From: Alcanivoracaceae bacterium
GTDB taxonomy: Bacteria; Pseudomonadota; Gammaproteobacteria; Xanthomonadales; Marinicellaceae
NCBI GenBank assembly: GCA_016744455.1
Contig: JADGEI010000015.1
Span: 1-56,152, forward strand
Length of the DNA: 56,152 bases
Direction: 5' to 3'
How positions within the stretch are numbered: position 1 is the first letter of the stretch; every line of letters begins with the position of its first letter. Positions 26,183 through 34,948 of the stretch are shown here, one piece after another. The translations under genes were made by a program, and so were the position numbers. The notes beneath the pieces were generated by a model. It ran no database searches. It saw nothing but the letters and a program-made list of their open reading frames with translations, and was not told the DNA's origin.

Positions 26183-27652
26183 TTATTTTCTTGAATAAGT
26201 AAATCCAACTTGATACTGATTCATATCAATTGAGATGGTTTGACCTGGGTCAAATGGGTTTGGTCCAGATACTTTTTCACCTGCACCGTACATTAGAGAC
26301 ATAGTCATTTCAGAACCACTGGTTAATTGTTTGGTAAAACCAGCTGTGATATGTTTTTCTATAACTGCTGGAGCTAAGATGTTGAAAATCACATCGTCTT
26401 CACCGATAGGCTGATCCGTAACACTGTAACCAACACGGAAAGTCAAACTATCACTATGATCCCATTCGTACCCAGCCTTAACAACAGTCATATCATCCAA
26501 ACCAAAGCCAAAACCGTTAGAACCACCACCACAACCAGGTCCTGAAGCGGCTTGAACACCTGTAAAGAAGAAAGCATTTAGTGCGTCTAAACATTCACCT
26601 TGTGTTAATGGTTCGATACCATTACCGATTGATTTAGTGTCATTGTAATTGATTCTTTGTACATCTAATGCAAAAACACCTTTATCACCTACATCGGCAG
26701 CAACACCAAATGTCCATGTTTCAGGGATATCAAAATCACCGCCTTCAGCAAATAAACCGCGGTACTCATCAAATTCACCCATACTGACTTCAGATTGATA
26801 AGATGCAGCGATACGTATACCATCTGTTACTTGTGTATTAAAACCAACTTTAGCACCAAAACCTGTTGAAGTTGCATAGCCATTTCGGCTTACAACAGCC
26901 CCTAATTGATCAAATACATTGTCAGTTAAATGAGCTGGATCAAGTGTTACACCGCCAAAACTTCTCAAGCCAGTTGCTTTAAAACGTTGAAATGCACCAA
27001 TTAAACTGATGCCAATAGAGGAATTTTCGCCTACTTTCATAGAGAATGTTGGTGCGATAAATAATTGCATTAAATCAATACCCGTTGTTCCGCCACCATA
27101 GGTACCAGGGGCAGTAACTATTGTATTGGTTCCAGGATTATAAACATTGGCTGTACCACCTTGGTATTCAGTATTCATACCACCATTTCCATAAACCATA
27201 ACACCAAAAGAAGTTCTGTCAGACAGCATTTTGTTCCAACCAAAGCTAGGAATTGGAAATACTTGATTGTCAGATTTGATTTTTTGCTGTCCTAAAGAAA
27301 AAGGAAGTTGGCATGGGGCTTGCCCTGGAGCACTACAGCTCGGAATAGCTCCAACTGGTGAAAAACCATTAGGTAAGGCAGGATTGCCTTCTACTTCATA
27401 GGTTCTATCAGGATTAAATAATGCAATACCTAAGTCCCATCTGTCTCCTGCAAATACCATATTGGCTGGATTGGTAGCACCTGTAAGTGCATCGACATTT
27501 TTAACTTTAGCAACACCTGCTCCAGCCATGCCCGCTTCTTTTTGTGAATAAGCGTGAGCGAAATAGCCGTTGGTAGCAGAAGCAGTTCCTGCAATGCTAA
27601 GAGCAGCAGTAATTGCGGCTGTTAATAATAAGTTGTTGTTGTGTTTTTTCAT
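26183..27652 (-). CDS. FadL/OmpP1-family outer-membrane porin
   Basis: Outer-membrane beta-barrel channel for long-chain fatty acids or other hydrophobic compounds. The 489 residues start with a signal peptide (ALSIAGTASA) and the mature N-terminus TNGYFAHAYSQKEAGMAGAG, the family hallmark, then ALTGATNPANMVFAGDRWDL. Later barrel strands include SFGVMVYGNGGMNTEY, ISLIGAFQRF, IRIAASYQSEV and FRVGYSVTDQPIG. It ends YQVGFTYSRK. Hydrophobic monomers or oligomers of the neighbouring locus may enter here, but none of the TetR palindromes lies at its promoter. A remnant of a second copy of its 3' end and terminator is at 10944-11051. Confidence 0.9.
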   Translation of the reverse strand: MKKHNNNLLLTAAITAALSIAGTASATNGYFAHAYSQKEAGMAGAGVAKVKNVDALTGATNPANMVFAGDRWDLGIALFNPDRTYEVEGNPALPNGFSPVGAIPSCSAPGQAPCQLPFSLGQQKIKSDNQVFPIPSFGWNKMLSDRTSFGVMVYGNGGMNTEYQGGTANVYNPGTNTIVTAPGTYGGGTTGIDLMQLFIAPTFSMKVGENSSIGISLIGAFQRFKATGLRSFGGVTLDPAHLTDNVFDQLGAVVSRNGYATSTGFGAKVGFNTQVTDGIRIAASYQSEVSMGEFDEYRGLFAEGGDFDIPETWTFGVAADVGDKGVFALDVQRINYNDTKSIGNGIEPLTQGECLDALNAFFFTGVQAASGPGCGGGSNGFGFGLDDMTVVKAGYEWDHSDSLTFRVGYSVTDQPIGEDDVIFNILAPAVIEKHITAGFTKQLTSGSEMTMSLMYGAGEKVSGPNPFDPGQTISIDMNQYQVGFTYSRK

Positions 27653-27696
27653 TTAAGAAATACCCTCGAATAGTGATTAAGTTAAGAATGCGTTAA

Positions 27697-27725
27697 AGAT
27701 TAGCTTAAAAGACCATAATTGTAAA
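27697..27725 (-). promoter_or_regulatory. Candidate promoter of the FadL gene
   Basis: On the minus strand: -35 TTTACA (27720-27725), a 17-bp spacer and -10 TAATCT (27697-27702), about 45 bp before the ATG. Confidence 0.45.
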
Positions 27726-27775
27726 ACAATTTCCATCAATATTAGTAAAAGGTAATGTAGAACTGGCTAATATTA

Positions 27776-27825
27776 GAGAGTTTTTACAACTTTTTAGCGC
27801 GTCACATGAATTATGCAAAGCTCTC
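27776..27825. mobile_element. Short MITE-like element with 5-bp target duplication
   Basis: 50 bp beginning GAGAG and ending GCAAAGCTCTC, flanked on both sides by TATTA (27771-27775 and 27826-27830). Its right end (reverse complement GAGAGCTTTGCATAATT) matches the ends of the 98-bp element at 50425-50522, while the left end is more degraded. It is probably an internally deleted relative. Confidence 0.65.
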
Positions 27826-27940
27826 TATTAATAGTAATTTCAATTATTCCATTAGTTTAAAAATTGCCTTTTTCAATTGTTTTACTTGAAATTTTATTAA
27901 ATTAGCACAAAATTAGAGTTAAATTAAACACGTAATATAT

Positions 27941-28261
27941 ATGGCGGATAAAGATTTATTTTGGGATAACCAATCATTGGTTTTCGAAGAAACAGAATTA
28001 GAAATTAAAGAACCTTCAATGTATAAGGTTCTGATTATCAATGACGATTTTACACCAATGGATTTTGTCATTGAAGTATTGGTTCGGTTTTTTCGTATGG
28101 ACATAGAACGTGCCACCGAGGTGATGATGCATGTACACACCAGAGGTAAAGGTTTATGTGGTGTTTATACACATGAAATTGCAGAAACAAAAATGTTAAA
28201 AGTAAACCAATATGCCAAAGAGTCAAAACATCCCTTACTTTGCGTTATGGAGAAAGTCTAA
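27941..28261 (+). CDS. clpS: ATP-dependent Clp protease adaptor ClpS
   Basis: Binds N-degron substrates and hands them to ClpAP. The 106-residue protein has a flexible N-terminus and the ClpS core: YKVLIINDDFTPMDFVIEVL (the Asn-Asp-Asp-x-Thr-Pro-Met substrate-pocket strand and helix), then ATEVMMHVHTRGKGLCGVYT with the conserved His, and a terminal C-V-M-E segment. The stop overlaps the clpA start as TAATG, so the pair is translationally coupled, the usual clpS-clpA order. Confidence 0.97.
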   Translation: MADKDLFWDNQSLVFEETELEIKEPSMYKVLIINDDFTPMDFVIEVLVRFFRMDIERATEVMMHVHTRGKGLCGVYTHEIAETKMLKVNQYAKESKHPLLCVMEKV

Positions 28262-30513
28262 TGTTAGATAAAGAACTTGATGAGTGTATAAGCAATATAT
28301 ACCAATTAGCAATTTTTGATAGACATGAATACCTGACTATGGAACATTTGATGTTAGGCTTGTTAAAAAATTCTGCTGTATTGAATGTATTGAATGAAGT
28401 TGACTGTGATGTTGAGTTATTAAAAACAGAATTACAACAACACATCGATCAATACATTGAGGTGTTACCAGAAAATTTGGAATTTACTCCTCAACCAACG
28501 GCTGCTTTTCAACGGGTGATGCAACGAGCAATTTATACCGCCCAATCAGCAGAGGTACCAGTGGTTACTGGAGACAGGGTTTTGGTTTCATTTTTTGAAG
28601 AACACGATTGTTATGTAATTTATTTATTGGCGAAACAAGGCATCGAACGCTTCGATATTGTTAGCTATGTGTCGCATGGTAGTGATTCAACTCTTGAAGA
28701 ATATGATATACAGGATGAAGAAGCACCAAAAGAAGATAAAATGCGGCAGTATTTAATCAACCTTAATGAGAAAGCAGAAGAAGGAAAAATTGATCCTTTA
28801 ATTGGTCGTCATAAAGAACTAGAACGTGTGATTCAAATATTATTACGTCGGAGCAAAAACAATCCTTTATTAGTTGGTGAGCCGGGTGTCGGGAAAACAG
28901 CCGTTGCAGCAGGTCTAGCTAAACGGATAGTTGATAAAGAAGTGCCAGAATTAATCCAAGATGCCATAGTTTTTTCTTTAGATTTAGGTAATTTATTGGC
29001 TGGAACAAAATACCGTGGTGATTTTGAGAAACGCATGAAAAAAGTGATTGAACATGTGCAAAATATTGACCATTCAATATTGTTTATCGATGAGATTCAT
29101 ACCATTATTGGAGCAGGATCAGTCTCAGGCGGCACGATGGATGCATCAAATATGTTAAAGCCAGCCTTGAGCGCAGGAGAATTGAGATGTATAGGGGCGA
29201 CAACGGCACAAGAAGCACGAACTGTTTTTGATAAAGACAGGGCGCTAGCAAGACGTTTTCAAAAGGTTGATATCGTTGAACCAAGTATTGCAGAAACCAT
29301 TGAGATTTTGCAAGGGTTAATACCACATTTTGAAAAACATCATGAGGTGAAATACAGTAAAGAGTCTATCTCTGAAGCTGTTAAATTAACTTCTCGTTAT
29401 CTAAATGACAAATTTTTGCCAGATAAAGCCATTGATGCGATTGATGAAGCAGGGTCTTACCATCGCATAAAAGATTTACAGGAAGCTCCGATAAACGCCT
29501 CGGACATTCGTCGAGTTGTTGCCTCTATGGCAAAAGTTCCTCTTGATGATTTAAATGGCGATGATATTCAACGTTTACAATCAATTGAACGTAATTTGAA
29601 AATGGTCATATTTGGCCAAGATGAAGCAATTAATACTTTGTCAACTGCCATCAAAATGTCGAGAGCAGGGATGGCAAAAGTTGATCAACCGATAGCCAAT
29701 TTATTATTTGCCGGGCCGACGGGCGTTGGCAAGACAGAGGTTGTTAAACAAGTTTCTCATATCTTAGGATTGAAGTTATTACGTTTTGATATGTCAGAAT
29801 ATATGGAAGCACACAGTGTTTCTAGACTTATTGGCTCTCCACCAGGATATGTAGGCCATGAAGACGGTGGTTTATTGACTGATAAAGTTCATCAAAACCC
29901 ACATTCTATTGTGTTACTGGATGAAATTGAAAAAGCACATCCTGATATATTTAATGTGTTGTTACAAGTGATGGATAGAGGTACATTGACAGACTCAAAT
30001 GGCAGGGAAACTGATTTTAGGAATGTCTTGTTAATCATGACAACTAATGCTGGGGCAGCTCAACAATCTCGTGAGTCGATGGGTTTTACTGAACAAGATA
30101 ACTCCAGTGATTCCACAGAAGCTATTAAACGTTTGTTCTCACCCGAATTTAGGAATAGGTTAGATTCAACAATTCAATTTAAGCATTTACAAGAATCTCA
30201 TGTTTTAAAAATTATTGACAAAATTATTATTGAACTTGAAACTCAAATGGAAGATAAGTCAATACGCTTTAAACTCAGTAATGCGGCTAAACAATGGTTG
30301 GTTGATAAGGGTTACGACAAGTCCATGGGCGCACGTCCTATGCATAGAGCCGTAGAAAAGCACATCAAAAAACCCATAATTGATGAAATTCTTTTTGGAA
30401 ATCTAGTCAATGGAGGAATGGTTCACGTAGAAATGATTAACGACAACTTATCCTTTGCAATTAAAAGTAGTACGCCATTGCTAACCAATGACAAATCTAA
30501 GCAAAAAGTTTAA
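28261..30513 (+). CDS. clpA: ATP-dependent Clp protease ATP-binding subunit ClpA
   Basis: AAA+ unfoldase that feeds proteins to ClpP. From ATG 28261 it has 750 residues: an N-domain (1-145) that binds ClpS, D1 with Walker A GEPGVGKTA (from about residue 206) and Walker B ILFIDEIH, and D2 with Walker A GPTGVGKTE (from about 485) and Walker B IVLLDEIEKAH. Sensor and arginine-finger segments such as NRLDSTIQF and MGARPMHR are intact. Gly-rich pore loops (GTKYRGDFE; GPPGYVGHE-like) are present. GGAG about 7 bp upstream and the TAATG overlap with clpS fix this start over an in-frame TTG at 28240. Confidence 0.97.
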   Translation: MLDKELDECISNIYQLAIFDRHEYLTMEHLMLGLLKNSAVLNVLNEVDCDVELLKTELQQHIDQYIEVLPENLEFTPQPTAAFQRVMQRAIYTAQSAEVPVVTGDRVLVSFFEEHDCYVIYLLAKQGIERFDIVSYVSHGSDSTLEEYDIQDEEAPKEDKMRQYLINLNEKAEEGKIDPLIGRHKELERVIQILLRRSKNNPLLVGEPGVGKTAVAAGLAKRIVDKEVPELIQDAIVFSLDLGNLLAGTKYRGDFEKRMKKVIEHVQNIDHSILFIDEIHTIIGAGSVSGGTMDASNMLKPALSAGELRCIGATTAQEARTVFDKDRALARRFQKVDIVEPSIAETIEILQGLIPHFEKHHEVKYSKESISEAVKLTSRYLNDKFLPDKAIDAIDEAGSYHRIKDLQEAPINASDIRRVVASMAKVPLDDLNGDDIQRLQSIERNLKMVIFGQDEAINTLSTAIKMSRAGMAKVDQPIANLLFAGPTGVGKTEVVKQVSHILGLKLLRFDMSEYMEAHSVSRLIGSPPGYVGHEDGGLLTDKVHQNPHSIVLLDEIEKAHPDIFNVLLQVMDRGTLTDSNGRETDFRNVLLIMTTNAGAAQQSRESMGFTEQDNSSDSTEAIKRLFSPEFRNRLDSTIQFKHLQESHVLKIIDKIIIELETQMEDKSIRFKLSNAAKQWLVDKGYDKSMGARPMHRAVEKHIKKPIIDEILFGNLVNGGMVHVEMINDNLSFAIKSSTPLLTNDKSKQKV

Positions 30514-30754
30514 CAGAGGGAGTTGTACAAATCAGAGAGAGTGGCTAAAAAGAGTGATGAAAACACCTCTGAGCGTTGAATATATCGGAAATAACGATAT
30601 TCTTTCTATAAGAGAACATGTATGATTCATGTGACGCAGGGACGTAGCGGAGCACTTTTTACATAATAATTTCATAAAAATTTCATAAAAATTCCATGAT
30701 TCAAATTTAACTGTTCTATACACTTAAACCTAAGTTCATAAAAGGAATAGTGTT

Positions 30755-33433
30755 ATGGTTATAATAAGGTATTGTTTATTATGCTTTTTATTTGAATTGT
30801 TCATAGTTCAAGATGTTTTCGCGGCGACAATCAATTTTGGGTCAAATGGTTGTACTTTGCAAGATGCAATTCATAGCGCTAATAATGATACTTCTGTTGG
30901 CAATTGTTCATCAGGTTCAGGTACTGATGTTCTAATTGCACCTGATGTATGGATTAAGACAATCAACTCTGTATTGCCAACCATTACATCTGATATGACT
31001 ATTACTACTGCAACTAATTCTGGCTTGTTAGAGATAAATGGTAATGGGCATAGGATATTTAAAATCATAGGCACTTCAACTGATATTACTTTAGCTAGGG
31101 TATACCTTCATCATGGTGGTGCAACCAGCGCAATTGATGGTGGTGGAGCGATGAGAATTATTGATGCTTCTGTTAGCCTACAAGATTCTTATTTATATGA
31201 TAACGACAGTTATGTGGGTAAAGGCGGTGCCATTTTCATTGATGATGGCGATTTGAATATTAACCAGACTGTTTTTTTACATAATAATGCATTTAAAACA
31301 GCACAATTTAATGGAATTACTTATGGCGGAGCGATTTACGCTAAAGATTCAAATTTAACAATAGCACAAACTAGTTTCTTAGAAAATAGTTCACAATATG
31401 GATTATCAGCCCAAATATTAGATTTCATCCACATAGGTGTCGCAGCCAGTATATATATGGATAGTGGCGATCTAATCATAAGTGAAAGCTTATTCAATGA
31501 AAATTATACGGGCATTTTGGCAGAAGGTGTGATTGCGACTATTTCCAATAGCACGTTTAATCGAAAATTAAGTAATCCATACCCTGACCGTTCACTTATT
31601 GATTTCAGAGACTTTTCAGCACTAACTTTAAATCACAACACGTTAAAAACACCTGTCCAAGTACAAGACTCTATACTCAATATGACCAACACTATATTAT
31701 ACGGTGAGTGTCGACTTTCTATTAATGTGGATTGGATTATTAATAGCGGAAATATATACAATACAGATAGGTTCAATTGTGATGGCGGTCTATTTGATAG
31801 GCCTAGGTTATTAGATTTGAGCGATAATGGAGGGTCTACAGTTACTTTTGGGTTACATCATTTGTCAGATGCTATTGATGCTGGTGATCCGGCTTATTGT
31901 TTACCTACTGACCAAAGGGGCGAAAATAGAGGTATTTTATGCGATATTGGGGCATTTGAAGTCACCGGTTTTGCCGATATTGAAGTATCGGGTTCTTTTT
32001 TACAAAATTTACCTTATGTCAGTGCCCAAGAAGTTTTATATACCATTACTGTAAAAAACAATGGCCCAGCAATAGCTACTGATGTAGAAGTGGATATAAA
32101 TACAAATCATATATTTGTTACGGGTATAGACACATCTTTATGTGCTTCATTTCCATGTGTGCTTAGTAGTATCCAGCCTAATCAAGAGGTGATTATTCCT
32201 GTTTCTTTAACTATGGGAAACCATTTAAACAGCCCTTTTGAATTAACGGCTTCTGCTCTAGCTACTACTAGCTCTCTTTATACGGATGTTGATTTAGGAA
32301 ATAATTCTACAGTAACAATAAATGAACCAATTAATCAAGGAGCTGACATGGCTGTAAACATGAATTTATTGACATCAGCCCCGTATTTTGTTGGGCAGGC
32401 GTTAACATATGAAGCCACGATTACTAATCATGGTCAGCAAACGGCAAGTAATGTTGTGCTGGAGTTTATTCCATCTGGGTTAAATAATATAATCTTCCAG
32501 AACTGTAACTCTACTGTTGGTCAAACTTGTAGTTATCAAAATATGTTAAACAACGGTACAGGAACTATCATAATTAAAGCAGATATTACAGCATCATCAT
32601 TTGATGCTACTGCTGAAATCTCATCAAGTTTGATAGATATTAATAGTTCCAATAATATTGATGAAATTGGGAATAATGGAGCAGTGACACAAGCAAATAT
32701 CGAAATTACAACGGATATTAATCAATTAGCTCCGTATTATGCCTACCAGTACCTCGAGTTTAATGTGTATATTAGTACTGGAAATACACCAGCAAGTAAT
32801 ATACATGTTTTCTCTGATTTTCCTGATGCAGAATACATCGGTGCGAGTGGCTGTGGTTTCCCTTGTGTTATTCCATCAATGGCTGCAAATAGTATGCAAA
32901 CCATCACCTTACAGTATTTTGCTCCGACTGAAGTGGATGCCATGAATAACTCCTTCACTCATCACATCGTGGTAACGCCAGCTCAAACGGACCCAGATAT
33001 GTCAAATAATGAAGTTACCATTGTGCAGCCGTTAGTTCCAGCAGCAGATGTGGCTGTTGATTTGACTTTGTCAACTCTTGGCCCATTTACCGTTGGGCAA
33101 ACCGTGCAATACCAGTTACGTGTCGTCAATGCTGGTGTTAGTCATGCGTCAAATGTAGACATAGGATTGATTCCTGATAATTTAACCTTGCTTTGGGCTG
33201 TTAGTGATAATTGCACAACTGTCGATTGTAACCTTACTAATTTAGATAGATTTCATGAAGAGAATTTAACCCTGGCTTACACTATAAATGGTCCAGAATT
33301 GTTTGACTTAATGGCCACAGTTGAAGCTAATGAATTAGATATTTTTCCAAATAACAACACAGATGATAGTGGCAATGATGGCAACGCAGTATTAATTCAA
33401 GGTGAATTAATGCTTGTTGATGGTTTTGAGTAA
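30755..33433 (+). CDS. Secreted beta-helix protein with DUF11 repeats and a GFE C-terminal tail
   Basis: 892 residues with a signal peptide (cut near VFAATI, residue 24). The mature start, FGSNGCTLQDAIHSAN, is CSLREAI-like. Residues about 80-330 show short Gly/Asn/Asp-rich repeats (SLQDSYLYDN, LNINQTVFLHNN, LTIAQTSFLEN) that predict a right-handed beta-helix. A choice-of-anchor-Q-like segment ends it (GLHHLSDAIDAGDPAYC ... CDIGAFE). Four DUF11-type Ig-like repeats follow, each opening ADIEV, ADMAV, ANIEI or ADVAV and carrying a xxNxGxxxAxxV core. The last residues are LMLVDGFE, the tail shared with other exported proteins here. A surface adhesin or structural role is likely, but unproven. AAGGA lies before the ATG. 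Confidence 0.75.
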   Translation: MVIIRYCLLCFLFELFIVQDVFAATINFGSNGCTLQDAIHSANNDTSVGNCSSGSGTDVLIAPDVWIKTINSVLPTITSDMTITTATNSGLLEINGNGHRIFKIIGTSTDITLARVYLHHGGATSAIDGGGAMRIIDASVSLQDSYLYDNDSYVGKGGAIFIDDGDLNINQTVFLHNNAFKTAQFNGITYGGAIYAKDSNLTIAQTSFLENSSQYGLSAQILDFIHIGVAASIYMDSGDLIISESLFNENYTGILAEGVIATISNSTFNRKLSNPYPDRSLIDFRDFSALTLNHNTLKTPVQVQDSILNMTNTILYGECRLSINVDWIINSGNIYNTDRFNCDGGLFDRPRLLDLSDNGGSTVTFGLHHLSDAIDAGDPAYCLPTDQRGENRGILCDIGAFEVTGFADIEVSGSFLQNLPYVSAQEVLYTITVKNNGPAIATDVEVDINTNHIFVTGIDTSLCASFPCVLSSIQPNQEVIIPVSLTMGNHLNSPFELTASALATTSSLYTDVDLGNNSTVTINEPINQGADMAVNMNLLTSAPYFVGQALTYEATITNHGQQTASNVVLEFIPSGLNNIIFQNCNSTVGQTCSYQNMLNNGTGTIIIKADITASSFDATAEISSSLIDINSSNNIDEIGNNGAVTQANIEITTDINQLAPYYAYQYLEFNVYISTGNTPASNIHVFSDFPDAEYIGASGCGFPCVIPSMAANSMQTITLQYFAPTEVDAMNNSFTHHIVVTPAQTDPDMSNNEVTIVQPLVPAADVAVDLTLSTLGPFTVGQTVQYQLRVVNAGVSHASNVDIGLIPDNLTLLWAVSDNCTTVDCNLTNLDRFHEENLTLAYTINGPELFDLMATVEANELDIFPNNNTDDSGNDGNAVLIQGELMLVDGFE

Positions 33434-33505
33434 TACTCACGTTAAAAATCATTGATTGCGAGAAGGTGCAAATCTACATAGGCAAATAAAACTACATTTC
33501 CATAG

Positions 33506-33530
33506 AAAAAGGGTTCAATAGAACCCTTTT
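33506..33530. terminator. Bidirectional terminator between converging genes
   Basis: The stem AAAAGGGTTC / GAACCCTTTT with loop AATA sits between the beta-helix gene and the DUF1501 gene, A-rich on one side and T-rich on the other. Confidence 0.8.
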
Positions 33531-33559
33531 ATGCATGAGTTAAAACTATAAAAAAACTG

Positions 33560-34933
33560 TTATTCAAAACCACCTTTATAAATGAGGTCAGGGTCATTAT
33601 TGAAATCAGGTTCTAAGGCTGCACCAGATACGACACCTAGAGGTTTGTATTCAGATTCTGGAAAGCCTGGAAAAATTTGATGGATTTGATTGTTGTGCAG
33701 TCGTTTTAGCAAAACCTCTGACCAAACACTACGATAATCAACTGTACCACGTAAGTCAGCCCCTTGAAACAAGTCATTAGGAGCAAGTCCTGGCCATTGG
33801 CCGTATTGCCTACCACCATTAACACCTCCACCCATAACTAATGAAGTATTAGCCCAACCGTGATCAGTTCCTGCATCATTATTATCGAAAGCACGGCGGC
33901 CAAATTCGCTGTAAACGACCATGGTTGTTCTATCTGCCCATGTCCCACCACCTGGTGCGGCTACATCTAAGTCAGTAAAAAAGGCTTTGAATGCCTCAGA
34001 AATATTTCTTACATTGTCATAAAACCCTTCGCCAACAACTAAGTTGTTTTGGGTGTTATGAGTGTCCCAACCGCCTTGATCAGCTTGACCAATTCTTAGC
34101 CCTGTGTCCTGCTTTATTAATTGAGCCAGAATTTGCATCTTATCACCAAAGCTAGTAAGGCTTCCAGGGTTATCTGCACGCGTTGGGTATTGAGCACCAT
34201 TATCAGGTGGCGCATCAAAATCAACTTGTTCAACAATTTCAACAGCAGTCATGGCTTGTTCACCAGCTGCATCTAGCTCGTTGCTTCCTGCTGCATAGAT
34301 ATCAGCTAAAGCTTGCTCTTGATCATCATTAAAGCCGCCACTTGTGGTTGTGTCAAAATCAAATGAACTAGGGTAACGTAAAGATACGGCTGTAGGTTCG
34401 CGCAACAAAGAGAAAGTTATCTTTGATTCTGCAACAACGGCAGGCAATGGAATGGAGGACGGGTAATTTGTGGCTGTTTGTAAGTGCCTGGTTAGCCAAC
34501 CTTGTTGGGTAAAGCGATTGCCAGGAGTTCCAAGCTCAGCATAACGTTCTGCTTCAAAATGGCTTCGATTTACTTCATAATCAGGTAAACCACAGGCGCG
34601 GACTATTGCCAGATCTTCTTGTTGGTATAGTTCTTGTAGAGGGCCTGCTGCAGGGTGTAAGCCAAAACCGCCACCAACCGAAAGCAATTGATTGCTTGGT
34701 ATCATGGTGCCATTTGATCTTAGTGTTTCATAGTGTCCACGATCTTGGTGGCCATCCATTGGTGTAAATAGGCTCAGCCCATCCATTCCTCCACGTAAAA
34801 AGACAAAGATGAGGATATTGTCAGAATAATTGTTACTGCCACCACCGGCAAAGGAAACTGATGGTGCACCCATTGTTGCTAAAGTTGATGCACCAATGCC
34901 TTTTAAAAAATTTCTACGATTAAATTTACTCAT
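33560..34933 (-). CDS. Tat-exported DUF1501 protein with a GFE C-terminal tail
   Basis: 457 residues. The twin-arginine signal RRNFLKGIGASTLATMGAPS is at residues about 6-25. The body matches DUF1501, a family related to sulfatases/alkaline phosphatases: NILIFVFLRGGMDGLSLFTP near the start, VRACGLPDYEVNRSHFEAE, and in the second half GGWDTHNTQ, MVVYSEFGRRAFDNNDAGTD and HGWANTSLVMGGGVNGG, where conserved Asp, His and Glu may bind metal. Function is unknown. It is second in a tandem with DUF1800, 15 bp downstream, a pairing found in many bacteria. It ends DLIYKGGFE, so the GFE tail here rides on a Tat substrate. A GAGGAG ribosome site supports the start. Confidence 0.88.
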   Translation of the reverse strand: MSKFNRRNFLKGIGASTLATMGAPSVSFAGGGSNNYSDNILIFVFLRGGMDGLSLFTPMDGHQDRGHYETLRSNGTMIPSNQLLSVGGGFGLHPAAGPLQELYQQEDLAIVRACGLPDYEVNRSHFEAERYAELGTPGNRFTQQGWLTRHLQTATNYPSSIPLPAVVAESKITFSLLREPTAVSLRYPSSFDFDTTTSGGFNDDQEQALADIYAAGSNELDAAGEQAMTAVEIVEQVDFDAPPDNGAQYPTRADNPGSLTSFGDKMQILAQLIKQDTGLRIGQADQGGWDTHNTQNNLVVGEGFYDNVRNISEAFKAFFTDLDVAAPGGGTWADRTTMVVYSEFGRRAFDNNDAGTDHGWANTSLVMGGGVNGGRQYGQWPGLAPNDLFQGADLRGTVDYRSVWSEVLLKRLHNNQIHQIFPGFPESEYKPLGVVSGAALEPDFNNDPDLIYKGGFE

Positions 34934-34948
34934 TATTTTCTCCTCTTA

